Below are positions 44,157 to 51,887 of a DNA stretch of 64,000 nt, piece after piece. How positions within the stretch are numbered: position 1 is the stretch's first letter; every line of letters begins with the position of its first letter. Made by a program: the position numbers and the translations under genes. The notes below the pieces were generated by a model, which had not been told where the DNA came from, searched no databases, and saw only the letters and a list, made by a program, of their open reading frames with translations. The stretch comes from an uncultured Lachnospiraceae bacterium (GTDB lineage: Bacteria > Bacillota > Clostridia > Lachnospirales > Lachnospiraceae). The DNA lies in NCBI GenBank assembly GCA_910578795.1, contig CAJTSD010000017.1:1-64000 (forward strand), in the 5' to 3' direction.

Positions 44157-45152
44157 ATGTTATTGGACAATAAAACTATTTTGATTACAGGCGGTACCGG
44201 CTCATTCGGTCATTGCTTTACAAGGTATGTGCTGGAGCATTATAATCCGAAAAAGATCATTATTTACTCGCGGGATGAGTTTAAGCAGTGGATGATGGCA
44301 AATGAGTTTGCCCAATACAAGGACAGGCTTCGTTTTTTCATCGGCGATGTGCGGGATTATGAACGTATGAAACGTGCGTTCGAGGGTGTTGATTATGTAA
44401 TTCATGCGGCGGCGTTAAAGCAGGTGCCTGCGTGTGAGTATAATCCCAATGAGGCGATTAAGACCAACGTAAACGGTGCACAGAACGTGATTGACGCGGC
44501 GTTGAACATGGGGATCAAAAAGGTAGTGGCGCTTTCAACGGACAAGGCAGTTAATCCCGTGAATTTATATGGCGGCACGAAGCTGGTGTCGGATAAGCTT
44601 TTCATTGCGGCAAACGCGTATTGCGGCAATAAGGATTTGAATTTTTCGATTGTACGCTACGGAAACGTGGCGGGCAGCCGCGGTTCGGTGATTCCGTTTT
44701 TCCAGCAGCTGATTGACGAGGGGGCGAAGGAGCTGCCGATTACGGATTACCGTATGACGCGTTTTTGGATTAGTCTGACGGAAGGGGTCGAACTTGTAAT
44801 TAAAGCGCTTGAGGAAGCAAAGGGCGGAGAGACATTTATCAGCAGAATCCCGTCATTTAAGGTGACAGACCTTGCAGAGGCGATGGCGCCTGGAATTAAG
44901 ACGATAGAAACAGGAATCCGTCCTGGCGAGAAGCTGCATGAGGTGATGGTAACATCGGAGGATTCGATGACGACATATGAGTATGATAAGCACTTTATCA
45001 TTTATCCGCAGATGTTTTGGCAGGAGTCAAAGCGTCCGAATCCGAGCGGGAAAAAGGTTGAAGAGGGATTTTATTATTCGTCAGGCAACAATACACAGTG
45101 GCTTACGGTGGAGCAGATCAGAGAGCTTTTAAAGACAGACCTTCATGATTAG
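44157..45152 (+). CDS. pseB: UDP-GlcNAc 4,6-dehydratase (inverting), PseB
   Basis: A 331-residue SDR that removes water from UDP-GlcNAc and inverts C5, the first step of CMP-pseudaminic acid. LITGGTGSFGHCF (NADP), YSRDEFKQWMM, AALKQVPACEYNP, LSTDKAVNPVNLYGGTK (YxxxK) and RMTRFWI are all hallmarks of PseB/FlaA1. Length is that of the short soluble enzymes, unlike the membrane dehydratase at 61931. PseC follows after 95 nt. Confidence 0.95.
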   Translation: MLLDNKTILITGGTGSFGHCFTRYVLEHYNPKKIIIYSRDEFKQWMMANEFAQYKDRLRFFIGDVRDYERMKRAFEGVDYVIHAAALKQVPACEYNPNEAIKTNVNGAQNVIDAALNMGIKKVVALSTDKAVNPVNLYGGTKLVSDKLFIAANAYCGNKDLNFSIVRYGNVAGSRGSVIPFFQQLIDEGAKELPITDYRMTRFWISLTEGVELVIKALEEAKGGETFISRIPSFKVTDLAEAMAPGIKTIETGIRPGEKLHEVMVTSEDSMTTYEYDKHFIIYPQMFWQESKRPNPSGKKVEEGFYYSSGNNTQWLTVEQIRELLKTDLHD

Positions 45153-45247
45153 AGGGTGAAAAAAGTTCCAGGCATTTATAGCAAGGGCTGTTTCGCGGAG
45201 AACTTCTAAGTTTCACATTAGATAATACGGAAAGGACAGAATGTGAT

Positions 45248-46468
45248 ATGGAAAAACCGGCGATAGAGGGCGGTACTCCCGTCAGGGACACAAAATTGTT
45301 TTATGGGCATCAGTATATTGACGATGCGGATATTGCGGCGGTGGAGGCGGTGCTTAGAAGTGATTTTCTGACGTGCGGTCCGAAGATTGCGGAGCTTGAA
45401 GAGCGTCTTTGCGCGCTTACGGGCGCGAAGTATGCGGTGGTTTGCAGCAACGGCACGGCGGCGCTTCACATTGCGGCGCTTGCGGCAGGCGTGGGAGAGG
45501 GCGACGAGCTGATTACGACGCCGATTACGTTTGCGGCGTCGGCAAACTGTGCGCTTTACTGCGGCGCGAAACCGGTATTTGCCGATATCAATCCGAGGAC
45601 GTACAATATCAGTCCCGAATGTGTTGCGAAAAAGATTACGGATCAGACAAAGGCGGTGGTAGCCGTTGATTTTACGGGACAGGCGGTGGAGCTTGCGCCT
45701 TTGTTAAAATTATGTCAGGAAAAGGGGATTGTCCTGATTGAGGACGGTGCGCATTCGATTGGCACGAAATATAACGGGACGCCGGTCGGCAGCATTGCGG
45801 ATATGACGACGTTCAGCTTTCACCCGGTGAAAACCGTTACGGGCGGCGAGGGCGGCGCGGTACTGACAAACCGCGAGGATTTGTACGAAAAGCTGTTATT
45901 ATACCGTTCGCACGGGATTACAAAGGATACGCGCTTTTACCAGCGGAAAAGTCATGGACCGTGGTATCACGAGCAGATTGATTTGGGCTATAATTACCGG
46001 ATTACGGATATGCAGTGTGCGCTGATTTTAAGCCAGCTTGACAAGCTTGCGCTTTTTGCAAAGCGGCGCCGGGAGATTGTGGAGCAGTATAATGCGGCGT
46101 TTCGCAGTATGCCGGAGCTGTTCGTGCAGGAGGAAATTGCGGAGTCGGATACGGTGCGTCATTTATATATCCTGCGCATTGTGCCGGAGCGGCTTTCGAT
46201 TGACAGGAAGGGCTTTTTTGAGGCGCTCGGGGCGGAGAATATTGCCTGCAATGTGCATTATATTCCGGTTTACTGGCACCCGTATTATGAAAAGCTTGGG
46301 TATGAAAAGGGGCTTTGTCCAAATGCGGAAAAGCTTTACAATGAGATTTTGAGCTTGCCGCTCTATTATTCGCTCACGGACGGCGATGTGGCGGACGTGA
46401 TTGCGGCAGTGAAAAAGATTGTTGCATATTATGCACAGCCCGTGCAAAATGTGAAAAACCATATATGA
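45248..46468 (+). CDS. pseC: UDP-4-amino-4,6-dideoxy-L-AltNAc transaminase, PseC
   Basis: A 406-residue DegT/DnrJ/EryC1 aminotransferase. CSNGTAALHIAALAAGV binds the PLP phosphate, VLIEDGAHSIG carries the PLP-pyridine Asp, and FSFHPVKTVTGGEGGA carries the Schiff-base lysine. HYIPVYWHPYYEKLGY is typical of PseC. It aminates the PseB product at C4. The codons ending this gene form one arm of a hairpin that straddles its stop (46451-46479). Its DNA is visibly richer in G+C than the preceding operon. Confidence 0.95.
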   Translation: MEKPAIEGGTPVRDTKLFYGHQYIDDADIAAVEAVLRSDFLTCGPKIAELEERLCALTGAKYAVVCSNGTAALHIAALAAGVGEGDELITTPITFAASANCALYCGAKPVFADINPRTYNISPECVAKKITDQTKAVVAVDFTGQAVELAPLLKLCQEKGIVLIEDGAHSIGTKYNGTPVGSIADMTTFSFHPVKTVTGGEGGAVLTNREDLYEKLLLYRSHGITKDTRFYQRKSHGPWYHEQIDLGYNYRITDMQCALILSQLDKLALFAKRRREIVEQYNAAFRSMPELFVQEEIAESDTVRHLYILRIVPERLSIDRKGFFEALGAENIACNVHYIPVYWHPYYEKLGYEKGLCPNAEKLYNEILSLPLYYSLTDGDVADVIAAVKKIVAYYAQPVQNVKNHI

Positions 46469-46549
46469 AAGTTTTTCACATTGAAATATGCCGCTAAAGC
46501 GGCGCACGGGGCGCGCGGCGAGTAGGAGAAAAGGTCATTCCCCTACTCG
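46451..46549. repeat. Three hairpins at the end of pseC
   Basis: GTGAAAAAC (46451-46459) pairs with GTTTTTCAC (46471-46479), its loop containing the pseC TGA stop. GCCGC-TAAA-GCGGC follows at 46490-46503. CGAGTAGG (46519-46526) pairs with CCTACTCG (46542-46549). Together with the terminator at 46567 they fill the pseC-pseF gap. Confidence 0.65.
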
Positions 46550-46566
46550 ATTTGAATTGCGTAGGA

Positions 46567-46599
46567 GTACAAGGGTGATGTAGGCACCCTTGTACTTTT
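46567..46599 (+). terminator. Hairpin with T run between pseC and pseF
   Basis: GTACAAGGGTG (46567-46577) pairs perfectly with CACCCTTGTAC (46585-46595), 7-nt loop, followed by TTTT. It may reduce readthrough into pseF. Confidence 0.7.
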
Positions 46600-46622
46600 G
46601 GGGTTTATTGGAGGTATTTGAG

Positions 46623-47324
46623 ATGAAAAGCATCGCAGTCATAACGGCGCGGGGAGGCAGTAAGCGCATTCCGCGTAAGAATATCAAGCCGTTTTTGGGC
46701 AGACCGATTTTGGAATACAGTATTGAGGCGGCGCTTGCGGCGGACATGTTTCATGAGGTCATGGTTTCCACGGACGATGAAGAAATTGCGGACGTGGCAA
46801 AGCGTGCGGGGGCAAAGGTTCCTTTTTTGCGCAGTGAAAAGACGGCGAACGATTTTGCGACGACGGCAGACGTGGTGGACGAAGTGTTGTGTGCGTATGA
46901 GAGCAGGGGCATGTGCTTTGACAGGGCGTGCTGTCTGTATCCAACGGCGCCGTTTGTAACGGCAAAGGCGATTCGGACGGCGATGCTTTTGCTGGACGAG
47001 GAGCAGGCGGACTGTGTGATTCCGGTTGTAAAGTTCTCATTTCCGCCGCAGCGTGGTGTGGTGATTGAGAATGGCAGGATTGTCCCGAAGTGGAAAGAGT
47101 GTATGAACATGCGTTCACAGGATTTGGAGCCGCTTTACCATGACTGCGGGCAGTTTTACTGCCTGAATGTCGCAAGTTTTCAAAAGCAGAAGGCGATATG
47201 GATGGAAAACGTCGTGCCGTTTGTGCAGGACGAGATGACAGTGCAGGATATTGATACGCCTGAGGACTGGGAGATTGCGGAGATGAAGTACCGGATTTTG
47301 TATGGAGAGAACAGGCAGCGTTGA
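46623..47324 (+). CDS. pseF: Pseudaminic acid cytidylyltransferase, PseF
   Basis: A 233-residue CMP-sugar synthetase that activates pseudaminic acid with CTP. ITARGGSKRIPRKNIKPF is the N-terminal CTP-binding motif, followed by MVSTDDEEIADVAK and CLYPTAPFVTA; QDIDTPEDWEIAEMKY closes the protein. The start at 46623 has GGAGGTATTTG upstream. PseI follows after 50 nt. Confidence 0.95.
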   Translation: MKSIAVITARGGSKRIPRKNIKPFLGRPILEYSIEAALAADMFHEVMVSTDDEEIADVAKRAGAKVPFLRSEKTANDFATTADVVDEVLCAYESRGMCFDRACCLYPTAPFVTAKAIRTAMLLLDEEQADCVIPVVKFSFPPQRGVVIENGRIVPKWKECMNMRSQDLEPLYHDCGQFYCLNVASFQKQKAIWMENVVPFVQDEMTVQDIDTPEDWEIAEMKYRILYGENRQR

Positions 47325-47374
47325 TTGGGGAATAGACCAAAATGCTTTGGCGTTTGGAAAGGTATGGTGTAGGA

Positions 47375-48424
47375 ATGGGAACGACAATCAGCATCAATGG
47401 AAGAACAGTAGGGGACGGCGCTCCGGCGTATATTATCGCGGAGATGTCGGCAAACCACGCGGGGAGCATTGAGCGCGCCCTGGAGATGATCGGGGTAGCG
47501 AAGGAGGCGGGGGCGGACTGTGTGAAAATCCAAACCTACACGCCGGACACGATGACGATTGACTGTCATAATGAATACTTTCATATTGAGAAGGGCACTT
47601 GGGAGGGGGAGAATCTGTATTCGCTGTATCAGAAGGCGTACACCCCTTGGGAGTGGCAGGACAAGCTGCGCGACGAGGCGGCAAGGGTGGGAATTGATTT
47701 CCTTTCCACGCCGTTTGACAGGACATCGGTGGATTTTTTGGAGGAGCTCGGACTTTCGTTTTATAAAATTGCGTCGTTTGAGCTGGTGGATATTCCGTTG
47801 TTGGAGTATATTGCGTCGAAGAACAAGCCGATTATTATGTCGACCGGAATGGCGACGCTGCAGGAGATTGAGGAGGCGGTCGATGCCATTTATGCGACGG
47901 GAAACAGGCAGCTTGCGCTGATGAAGTGCTCCAGCGCGTATCCTGCAAAGAGCGAGGAAATGAACTTAACGACAATCTGTGATATGAAGAAGCGCTTTGA
48001 AATTCCAATCGGGCTTTCCGACCATTCGATGGGAAGCTTCAGCGCGGCGACAGCGGTTGCGCTCGGGGCAAATATCATTGAAAAGCATTTCTGCATCAGC
48101 CGTGCGATTCAGAATCCTGATTCGTCGTTTTCGATGGAGCCCGACGAATTTCGTGCGATGGTGGAGCAGGTGCGCGAGGTTGAGAAGGCGATGGGAACGG
48201 TAACATATGGGGTATCGGAGCAGGAGAAATCCAATGCGTGCTTTCGGCGTTCGCTGTTTGTGGTGGAGGACATCAAGGCGGGCGAGACGCTTACGCCGGA
48301 AAACATCAGGAGTATTCGCCCGGCTTACGGGTTAAAGCCAAAGCATTACAAGGAAGTGCTTGGGAAGACGGCAAAGCATGAGCTGAAACGTGGTACGCCG
48401 TTGTCTTTTGAGGATATCAAATGA
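47375..48424 (+). CDS. pseI: Pseudaminic acid synthase, PseI (NeuB family)
   Basis: A 349-residue enzyme condensing phosphoenolpyruvate with the 6-deoxy-diacetamido-altrose made by PseG. YIIAEMSANHAGS, DCVKIQTYTPDTMT, STPFDRTSVDFLEE and LSDHSMGSFSAATAVALGA build the TIM barrel; the C-terminal SAF domain (FVVEDIKAGETLTPENI) is complete. MSANH and YTPDT are characteristic of PseI rather than sialic or legionaminic acid synthases. An ATG at 47342 is an alternative start that would add 11 residues. Confidence 0.94.
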   Translation: MGTTISINGRTVGDGAPAYIIAEMSANHAGSIERALEMIGVAKEAGADCVKIQTYTPDTMTIDCHNEYFHIEKGTWEGENLYSLYQKAYTPWEWQDKLRDEAARVGIDFLSTPFDRTSVDFLEELGLSFYKIASFELVDIPLLEYIASKNKPIIMSTGMATLQEIEEAVDAIYATGNRQLALMKCSSAYPAKSEEMNLTTICDMKKRFEIPIGLSDHSMGSFSAATAVALGANIIEKHFCISRAIQNPDSSFSMEPDEFRAMVEQVREVEKAMGTVTYGVSEQEKSNACFRRSLFVVEDIKAGETLTPENIRSIRPAYGLKPKHYKEVLGKTAKHELKRGTPLSFEDIK

Positions 48425-48429
48425 TGCCA

Positions 48430-48579
48430 GGGTCAAAAGGTCTAAGACCACATGAGCTTGCTCATAAGTGGGTGAAAGACCTTGAGACCCGCCCCGATAT
48501 GAGCATAAAAGTGGGATGTATATCCCACGATATGCGAATATTGGGCAGGATTGCGGGAGTGCGCAGCACGGAACAATCC
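48430..48579 (+). other. Structured intergenic segment with three rod-like hairpins
   Basis: The gap between pseI and the acetyltransferase folds almost entirely. Rod 1: GGGTC and AAGGTCT (48430-48443) with AGACCTT and GACCC (48477-48490), inner CCAC/GTGG and ATGAG/CTCAT. Rod 2: GCCC, ATAT, GCATA, GTGGGAT (48491-48517) with ATCCCAC, TATGC, ATAT, GGGC (48522-48546). Rod 3: GGATTG (48548-48553) with CAATCC (48574-48579), inner GTGC-GCA-GCAC. No U tract follows. Short ORFs through it have no ribosome site. It may be a structured RNA or a palindromic extragenic element. Confidence 0.65.
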
Positions 48580-48605
48580 GCAGGCATCATAGTTAGGGGT
48601 ATGAT

Positions 48606-49058
48606 ATGTGCTTGTCTTTGAGAAAAGTGAATCCGGAAGATGTTGATTTGTTGTATGAATGGGCAAATGATGCGGCAGTGCGGCAGAATGCGTTTCATAC
48701 GGAGCCGATTCCCTATGAAAATCATGTGAAATGGTTTACAAAAACGTTGGCGGACAAGTCCGTGTATCACTATATTTTGTGTGCGGGGGAAACGCCCGTA
48801 GGACAAATACGGCTCAATGTTGCGGACGGCGAGGCGCTGATTGATTACAGTATTGATGCACGGTACCGCGGTAAAGGGTATGGGTGCAGGTTGCTGGAAT
48901 TGGTAAAAAAACAGATTGTTATTGGCAAAATATCAGATGTTATTAAATTAACAGGTCAGGTCAAATATGAGAACCGCGCATCTGCGAGGGCGTTTGAGAA
49001 GTGTGGGTTTACCAAAAAGGAACTGGAAGAATATATACAATATGAATGTGATATATAA
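48606..49058 (+). CDS. pseH: GNAT acetyltransferase, probable PseH
   Basis: A 150-residue GNAT protein. LSLRKVNPEDVDLLYEWAND, PVGQIRLNV and the acetyl-CoA loop RYRGKGYGCRLL near residue 83 are clear; ENRASARAFEKCGF closes the fold. Proteins with the WAND...VR...F and GQIR pattern acetylate the C4 amine of the PseC product. Lying between pseI and pseG it completes the Pse pathway. The other acetyltransferase at 57830 is a competing candidate for this step. Confidence 0.82.
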   Translation: MCLSLRKVNPEDVDLLYEWANDAAVRQNAFHTEPIPYENHVKWFTKTLADKSVYHYILCAGETPVGQIRLNVADGEALIDYSIDARYRGKGYGCRLLELVKKQIVIGKISDVIKLTGQVKYENRASARAFEKCGFTKKELEEYIQYECDI

Positions 49059-49077
49059 AGGAAATGCGAGGATAATA

Positions 49078-49242
49078 ATGAAAAAAGCAGCATTGAGTAT
49101 GGGAATCATCTTTTTGGTTTTGACATTTGCAGGCGGTGGGTATGTTTTTATCAAGCATGGACAAATAAACGCCGGATACGCGGTTATTCCAGGTCTTTGG
49201 ACGGTGATATGTTTTGGATATTACCGAAAAAAGAAAGAGTGA
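49078..49242 (+). CDS. 54-residue two-helix membrane protein
   Basis: GAGGA lies 6 nt before an ATG that opens a 54-residue protein with two hydrophobic helices (SMGIIFLVLTFAGGGYVF and AGYAVIPGLWTVICFGYY) and a C-terminal RKKKE. It lies 19 nt after the acetyltransferase and just before the formyltransferase, on the same strand, so it is probably translated as part of the operon. No family is recognised. A small subunit or regulator of a membrane glycosyl enzyme is possible. Confidence 0.6.
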   Translation: MKKAALSMGIIFLVLTFAGGGYVFIKHGQINAGYAVIPGLWTVICFGYYRKKKE

Positions 49243-49265
49243 CCAGTCAGGAGGGAGTTGAGCGA

Positions 49266-49961
49266 ATGCGAATCATCATTGCGACAATCAAGTCATGGAA
49301 TATTGCGCGCGCGCAGGAATTGCAGAAACAGTATCAAGGAGTTCATGAGATTGTTCTTTACACGGAAAAAGAGGAATTGACGGTAAAGAACGTGCGTGAT
49401 TTTAATCCTGACTACATTTTACTGCCTCATTGGTCGTATTTTATTCCCAATGAGATTACTGAAAACTGGGAGTGCGTGGTGTTCCACATGACAGACCTGC
49501 CCTATGGGCGCGGCGGCAGTCCCTTGCAGAATCTGATTGTGCGCGGTCATAAGGAAACGAAGGTATCGGCAATCAGGGTGACGGCAACGCTTGACGGCGG
49601 ACCGGTCTATATGAAACGACCGCTGTCGCTTGCGGGAAGTGCGCAGGAAATTTTTGTGCGGTGTGCGGATATTATTTTTCGGGAAATGATACCTGTGTTT
49701 TTGACGGGAAAAATAACACCTGTACAACAGGAGGGAAATCCGCTTGTTTTCAAGCGCAGAAAGCCGGAGGATAGTAAGATAACATGCGATATGGAATTGG
49801 ATAAGATATATGATTATATCCGAATGCTGGACGCGGAGGGGTATCCGAGGGCGTATTTGGAGTTTGGCGCGTATCGGTTGGAGTTTGAGGAGGCCAACTT
49901 GTCCGGGGACGGGCAGACGCTTTCGGCGCGTGTGGTTTTTCGGAGTCAACCCACGGAATAA
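49266..49961 (+). CDS. Formyltransferase family protein (sugar-modifying)
   Basis: A 231-residue protein related to methionyl-tRNA formyltransferase: FHMTDLPYGRGGSPLQNLI corresponds to the catalytic HxSLLPxxRGxxP block, and TLDGGPVY carries the catalytic Asp. The Asn normally two residues before the His appears replaced (VFH), so chemistry may be altered. Only the core plus a short tail is present. Related proteins are found in NeuB/Pse clusters, where an N-formyl modification of an amino sugar is inferred. GGAGG precedes the ATG at 49266. Confidence 0.78.
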   Translation: MRIIIATIKSWNIARAQELQKQYQGVHEIVLYTEKEELTVKNVRDFNPDYILLPHWSYFIPNEITENWECVVFHMTDLPYGRGGSPLQNLIVRGHKETKVSAIRVTATLDGGPVYMKRPLSLAGSAQEIFVRCADIIFREMIPVFLTGKITPVQQEGNPLVFKRRKPEDSKITCDMELDKIYDYIRMLDAEGYPRAYLEFGAYRLEFEEANLSGDGQTLSARVVFRSQPTE

Positions 49962-50034
49962 TTTGGGCAGGCTGTGCCGATAATTTCGTATCAAGGTACG
50001 GTTTGTGGTTTGTACAGAAATGAGAGGAAATAAA

Positions 50035-50724
50035 ATGAAAACAGTGTTAATCGTAGCGGCGCACCCTGATGATGAAATCCTTGGCGTCGGCGCGACGGCG
50101 GCAAGGCATGCGGCACAGGGAGATGCAGTGTATGCGCTTATTTTAGGAGAGGGACAGACCTCACGCGGGACGCACAGGGAAGACGTAGAGAAGGAGGTTG
50201 TGGACGCGCTTCATCAAAATACGCTGGAGAGCGCGCAGGCAATCGGCTTTCGGGACGTGTTTTTTGCGGATTTTCCTGACAATCGGTTTGACGAAGTGGA
50301 TTTGCTGGAAATTGTGAAGGCAGTGGAGGAGAAAATTCGGGAACTAAAGCCGCAGATTATTTATACGCATTATAGCGGGGATTTGAATGTGGACCATCAG
50401 TATACGGCGCGTGCGGTTCTGACGGCGACAAGACCGATTGGGGATTACTGCGTGGAGGAGCTTTATGCGTTTGAAACGCTTTCCTCGTCGGAGTGGAATT
50501 TTGACTACAGTGCGCAGCCTGCGTTTTGCCCGAATGTGTTCGTGGATATTACGAAGTACTACGCACAGAAGGAAAAAGCGATGCAAAGTTATGTTTCGGA
50601 GCTTTGCGCATTTCCACACCCAAGAAGCCTTGAGGGGATGGACGTGCTGTCCAAAACGCGTGGCATGGCGGCAGGAATGCAGCGGGCGGAGGCGTTTATG
50701 CTGATTCGCAAAACCGTAAAATAA
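50035..50724 (+). CDS. PIG-L/LmbE-type N-deacetylase
   Basis: A 229-residue zinc-dependent deacetylase: VAAHPDDEILGVGATAARH carries the metal-binding HPDDE, and IIYTHYSGDLNVDHQYTARAV the second metal ligand. Family members remove acetyl from GlcNAc-type sugars. In sialic- and pseudaminic-acid clusters this type is frequent and may deacetylate an amino group so that another acyl group can be placed, which fits the formyltransferase just upstream. AGAGGAAATAAA precedes the ATG. Confidence 0.85.
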   Translation: MKTVLIVAAHPDDEILGVGATAARHAAQGDAVYALILGEGQTSRGTHREDVEKEVVDALHQNTLESAQAIGFRDVFFADFPDNRFDEVDLLEIVKAVEEKIRELKPQIIYTHYSGDLNVDHQYTARAVLTATRPIGDYCVEELYAFETLSSSEWNFDYSAQPAFCPNVFVDITKYYAQKEKAMQSYVSELCAFPHPRSLEGMDVLSKTRGMAAGMQRAEAFMLIRKTVK

Positions 50725-50775
50725 CGGATTGAGCGTTTGAATCGGCAAATATGCAGGCATTGGAGGGAACAGGAG

Positions 50776-51846
50776 ATGTTTTTTATTCGCGCGGACGGCA
50801 ATACGCAGATTGGCATGGGGCATGTGATGCGCTGTCTTTCGATTGCGGAAGCGGCTGCGGATTTGGGAGAACGGTGTAAGCCGGTCTTTCTCGCGGCAGA
50901 CGATGAATGCCGCAGTCTGATAGAGGAGCGGGGCTTTCGCGTGATTGTGCTGCATACGGATTACAGGGACATGATGAGTGAGCTTTCGCAGCTTGAAAAA
51001 ATGCTGCTGCGCGAACGCGACCTTTTGCTTGTGGACAGTTATCAGGCGGATAGCGCGTATTTTGCGGCGGTTTCAAAGCTGGCAGTTACCGTTTGCCTGG
51101 AGGATATGGGGACGCCGTATCCGGTGGATCTGCTGATTAATTACAATCTTTATGCGCCAAAGCTTGCGGCGCAGTACCGGATAGAAGAAAAACCGCTTAA
51201 CACGCTTCTTGGCGCGGAATATGTGCCGCTGCGGCACGTATTTCAGGCGGATACCGCATATACCGTGCGGGATAGAGTGACAGACGTCATGATTACGACA
51301 GGCGGCAGTGACCCGTATTTTGCGGCGGGGGCGTTTCTAAAGGCGTTTCTTGCGGCGGAGTGTATGTTTTCCTGCGGGCATGAGAAAAATCCGATTACAT
51401 GGCATATTGTGAGCGGACCGTTTAACGCGTTTGCCAAGGAACTGAAGGAACATTTCGGCGGACGGGACAATGTGGTGATTTATGAAGGGCTGAAGGATTT
51501 GAAAGCATTAATGAAACGCTGCGATGTGGTACTGACGGCGACGGGGAGTACAGTTTATGAGATTTGCGCGCTCGGCGTGCCGATGATTGCGTTTTATTTT
51601 GCCGAAAACCAAAGACAGGGCGCGCAGGAGCTTGCGCTCCTTACGGATATTGTAAATGCAGGGTGTTTTGGCGTGGACCAAAAGGCGGTGACGGATTACG
51701 CGGAAAAGGCGTTGAAACGGTGCGTTTGTGACAAGGATTACCGCGCTTTGCTGCACAGGCAGGAGCGGCGCTTAATTGACGCGAAAGGCGCAGGAAGAAT
51801 TGTAAGCAGGATTTTTCAGCTGCAATGGGAAACTGAAATATCATAG
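50776..51846 (+). CDS. pseG: UDP-2,4-diacetamido-2,4,6-trideoxy-L-altrose hydrolase, PseG
   Basis: A 356-residue GT-B-like hydrolase that releases UDP before the PseI step. IRADGNTQIGMGHVMRCLSIA holds the catalytic histidine (GMGH), DSYQAD the acidic motif, ITTGGSDP the nucleotide-binding loop and LTATGSTVYEICALGVP the second domain signature. It starts at 50776 with GGAGGGAACAG upstream. Its last codons form a 12-bp hairpin with the DNA after the stop. Confidence 0.93.
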   Translation: MFFIRADGNTQIGMGHVMRCLSIAEAAADLGERCKPVFLAADDECRSLIEERGFRVIVLHTDYRDMMSELSQLEKMLLRERDLLLVDSYQADSAYFAAVSKLAVTVCLEDMGTPYPVDLLINYNLYAPKLAAQYRIEEKPLNTLLGAEYVPLRHVFQADTAYTVRDRVTDVMITTGGSDPYFAAGAFLKAFLAAECMFSCGHEKNPITWHIVSGPFNAFAKELKEHFGGRDNVVIYEGLKDLKALMKRCDVVLTATGSTVYEICALGVPMIAFYFAENQRQGAQELALLTDIVNAGCFGVDQKAVTDYAEKALKRCVCDKDYRALLHRQERRLIDAKGAGRIVSRIFQLQWETEIS

Positions 51847-51857
51847 ATATTTCAGTT
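51831..51857. repeat. 12-bp inverted repeat straddling the pseG stop codon
   Basis: AACTGAAATATC (51831-51842), loop ATA, GATATTTCAGTT (51846-51857), perfect. The TAG stop (51844-51846) lies at the loop. GGCAAAT follows, as at 63813. It may be a 3' processing or attenuating structure. Confidence 0.8.
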
Positions 51858-51887
51858 GGCAAATCGCGAAATAGCCGGAGGTATACT

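Noticed and set aside
48421..48621. 66-residue plus-strand frame in the pseI-pseH gap
   Set aside because: No ribosome site of its own (it begins at the pseI stop) and its bases are explained by paired stems.
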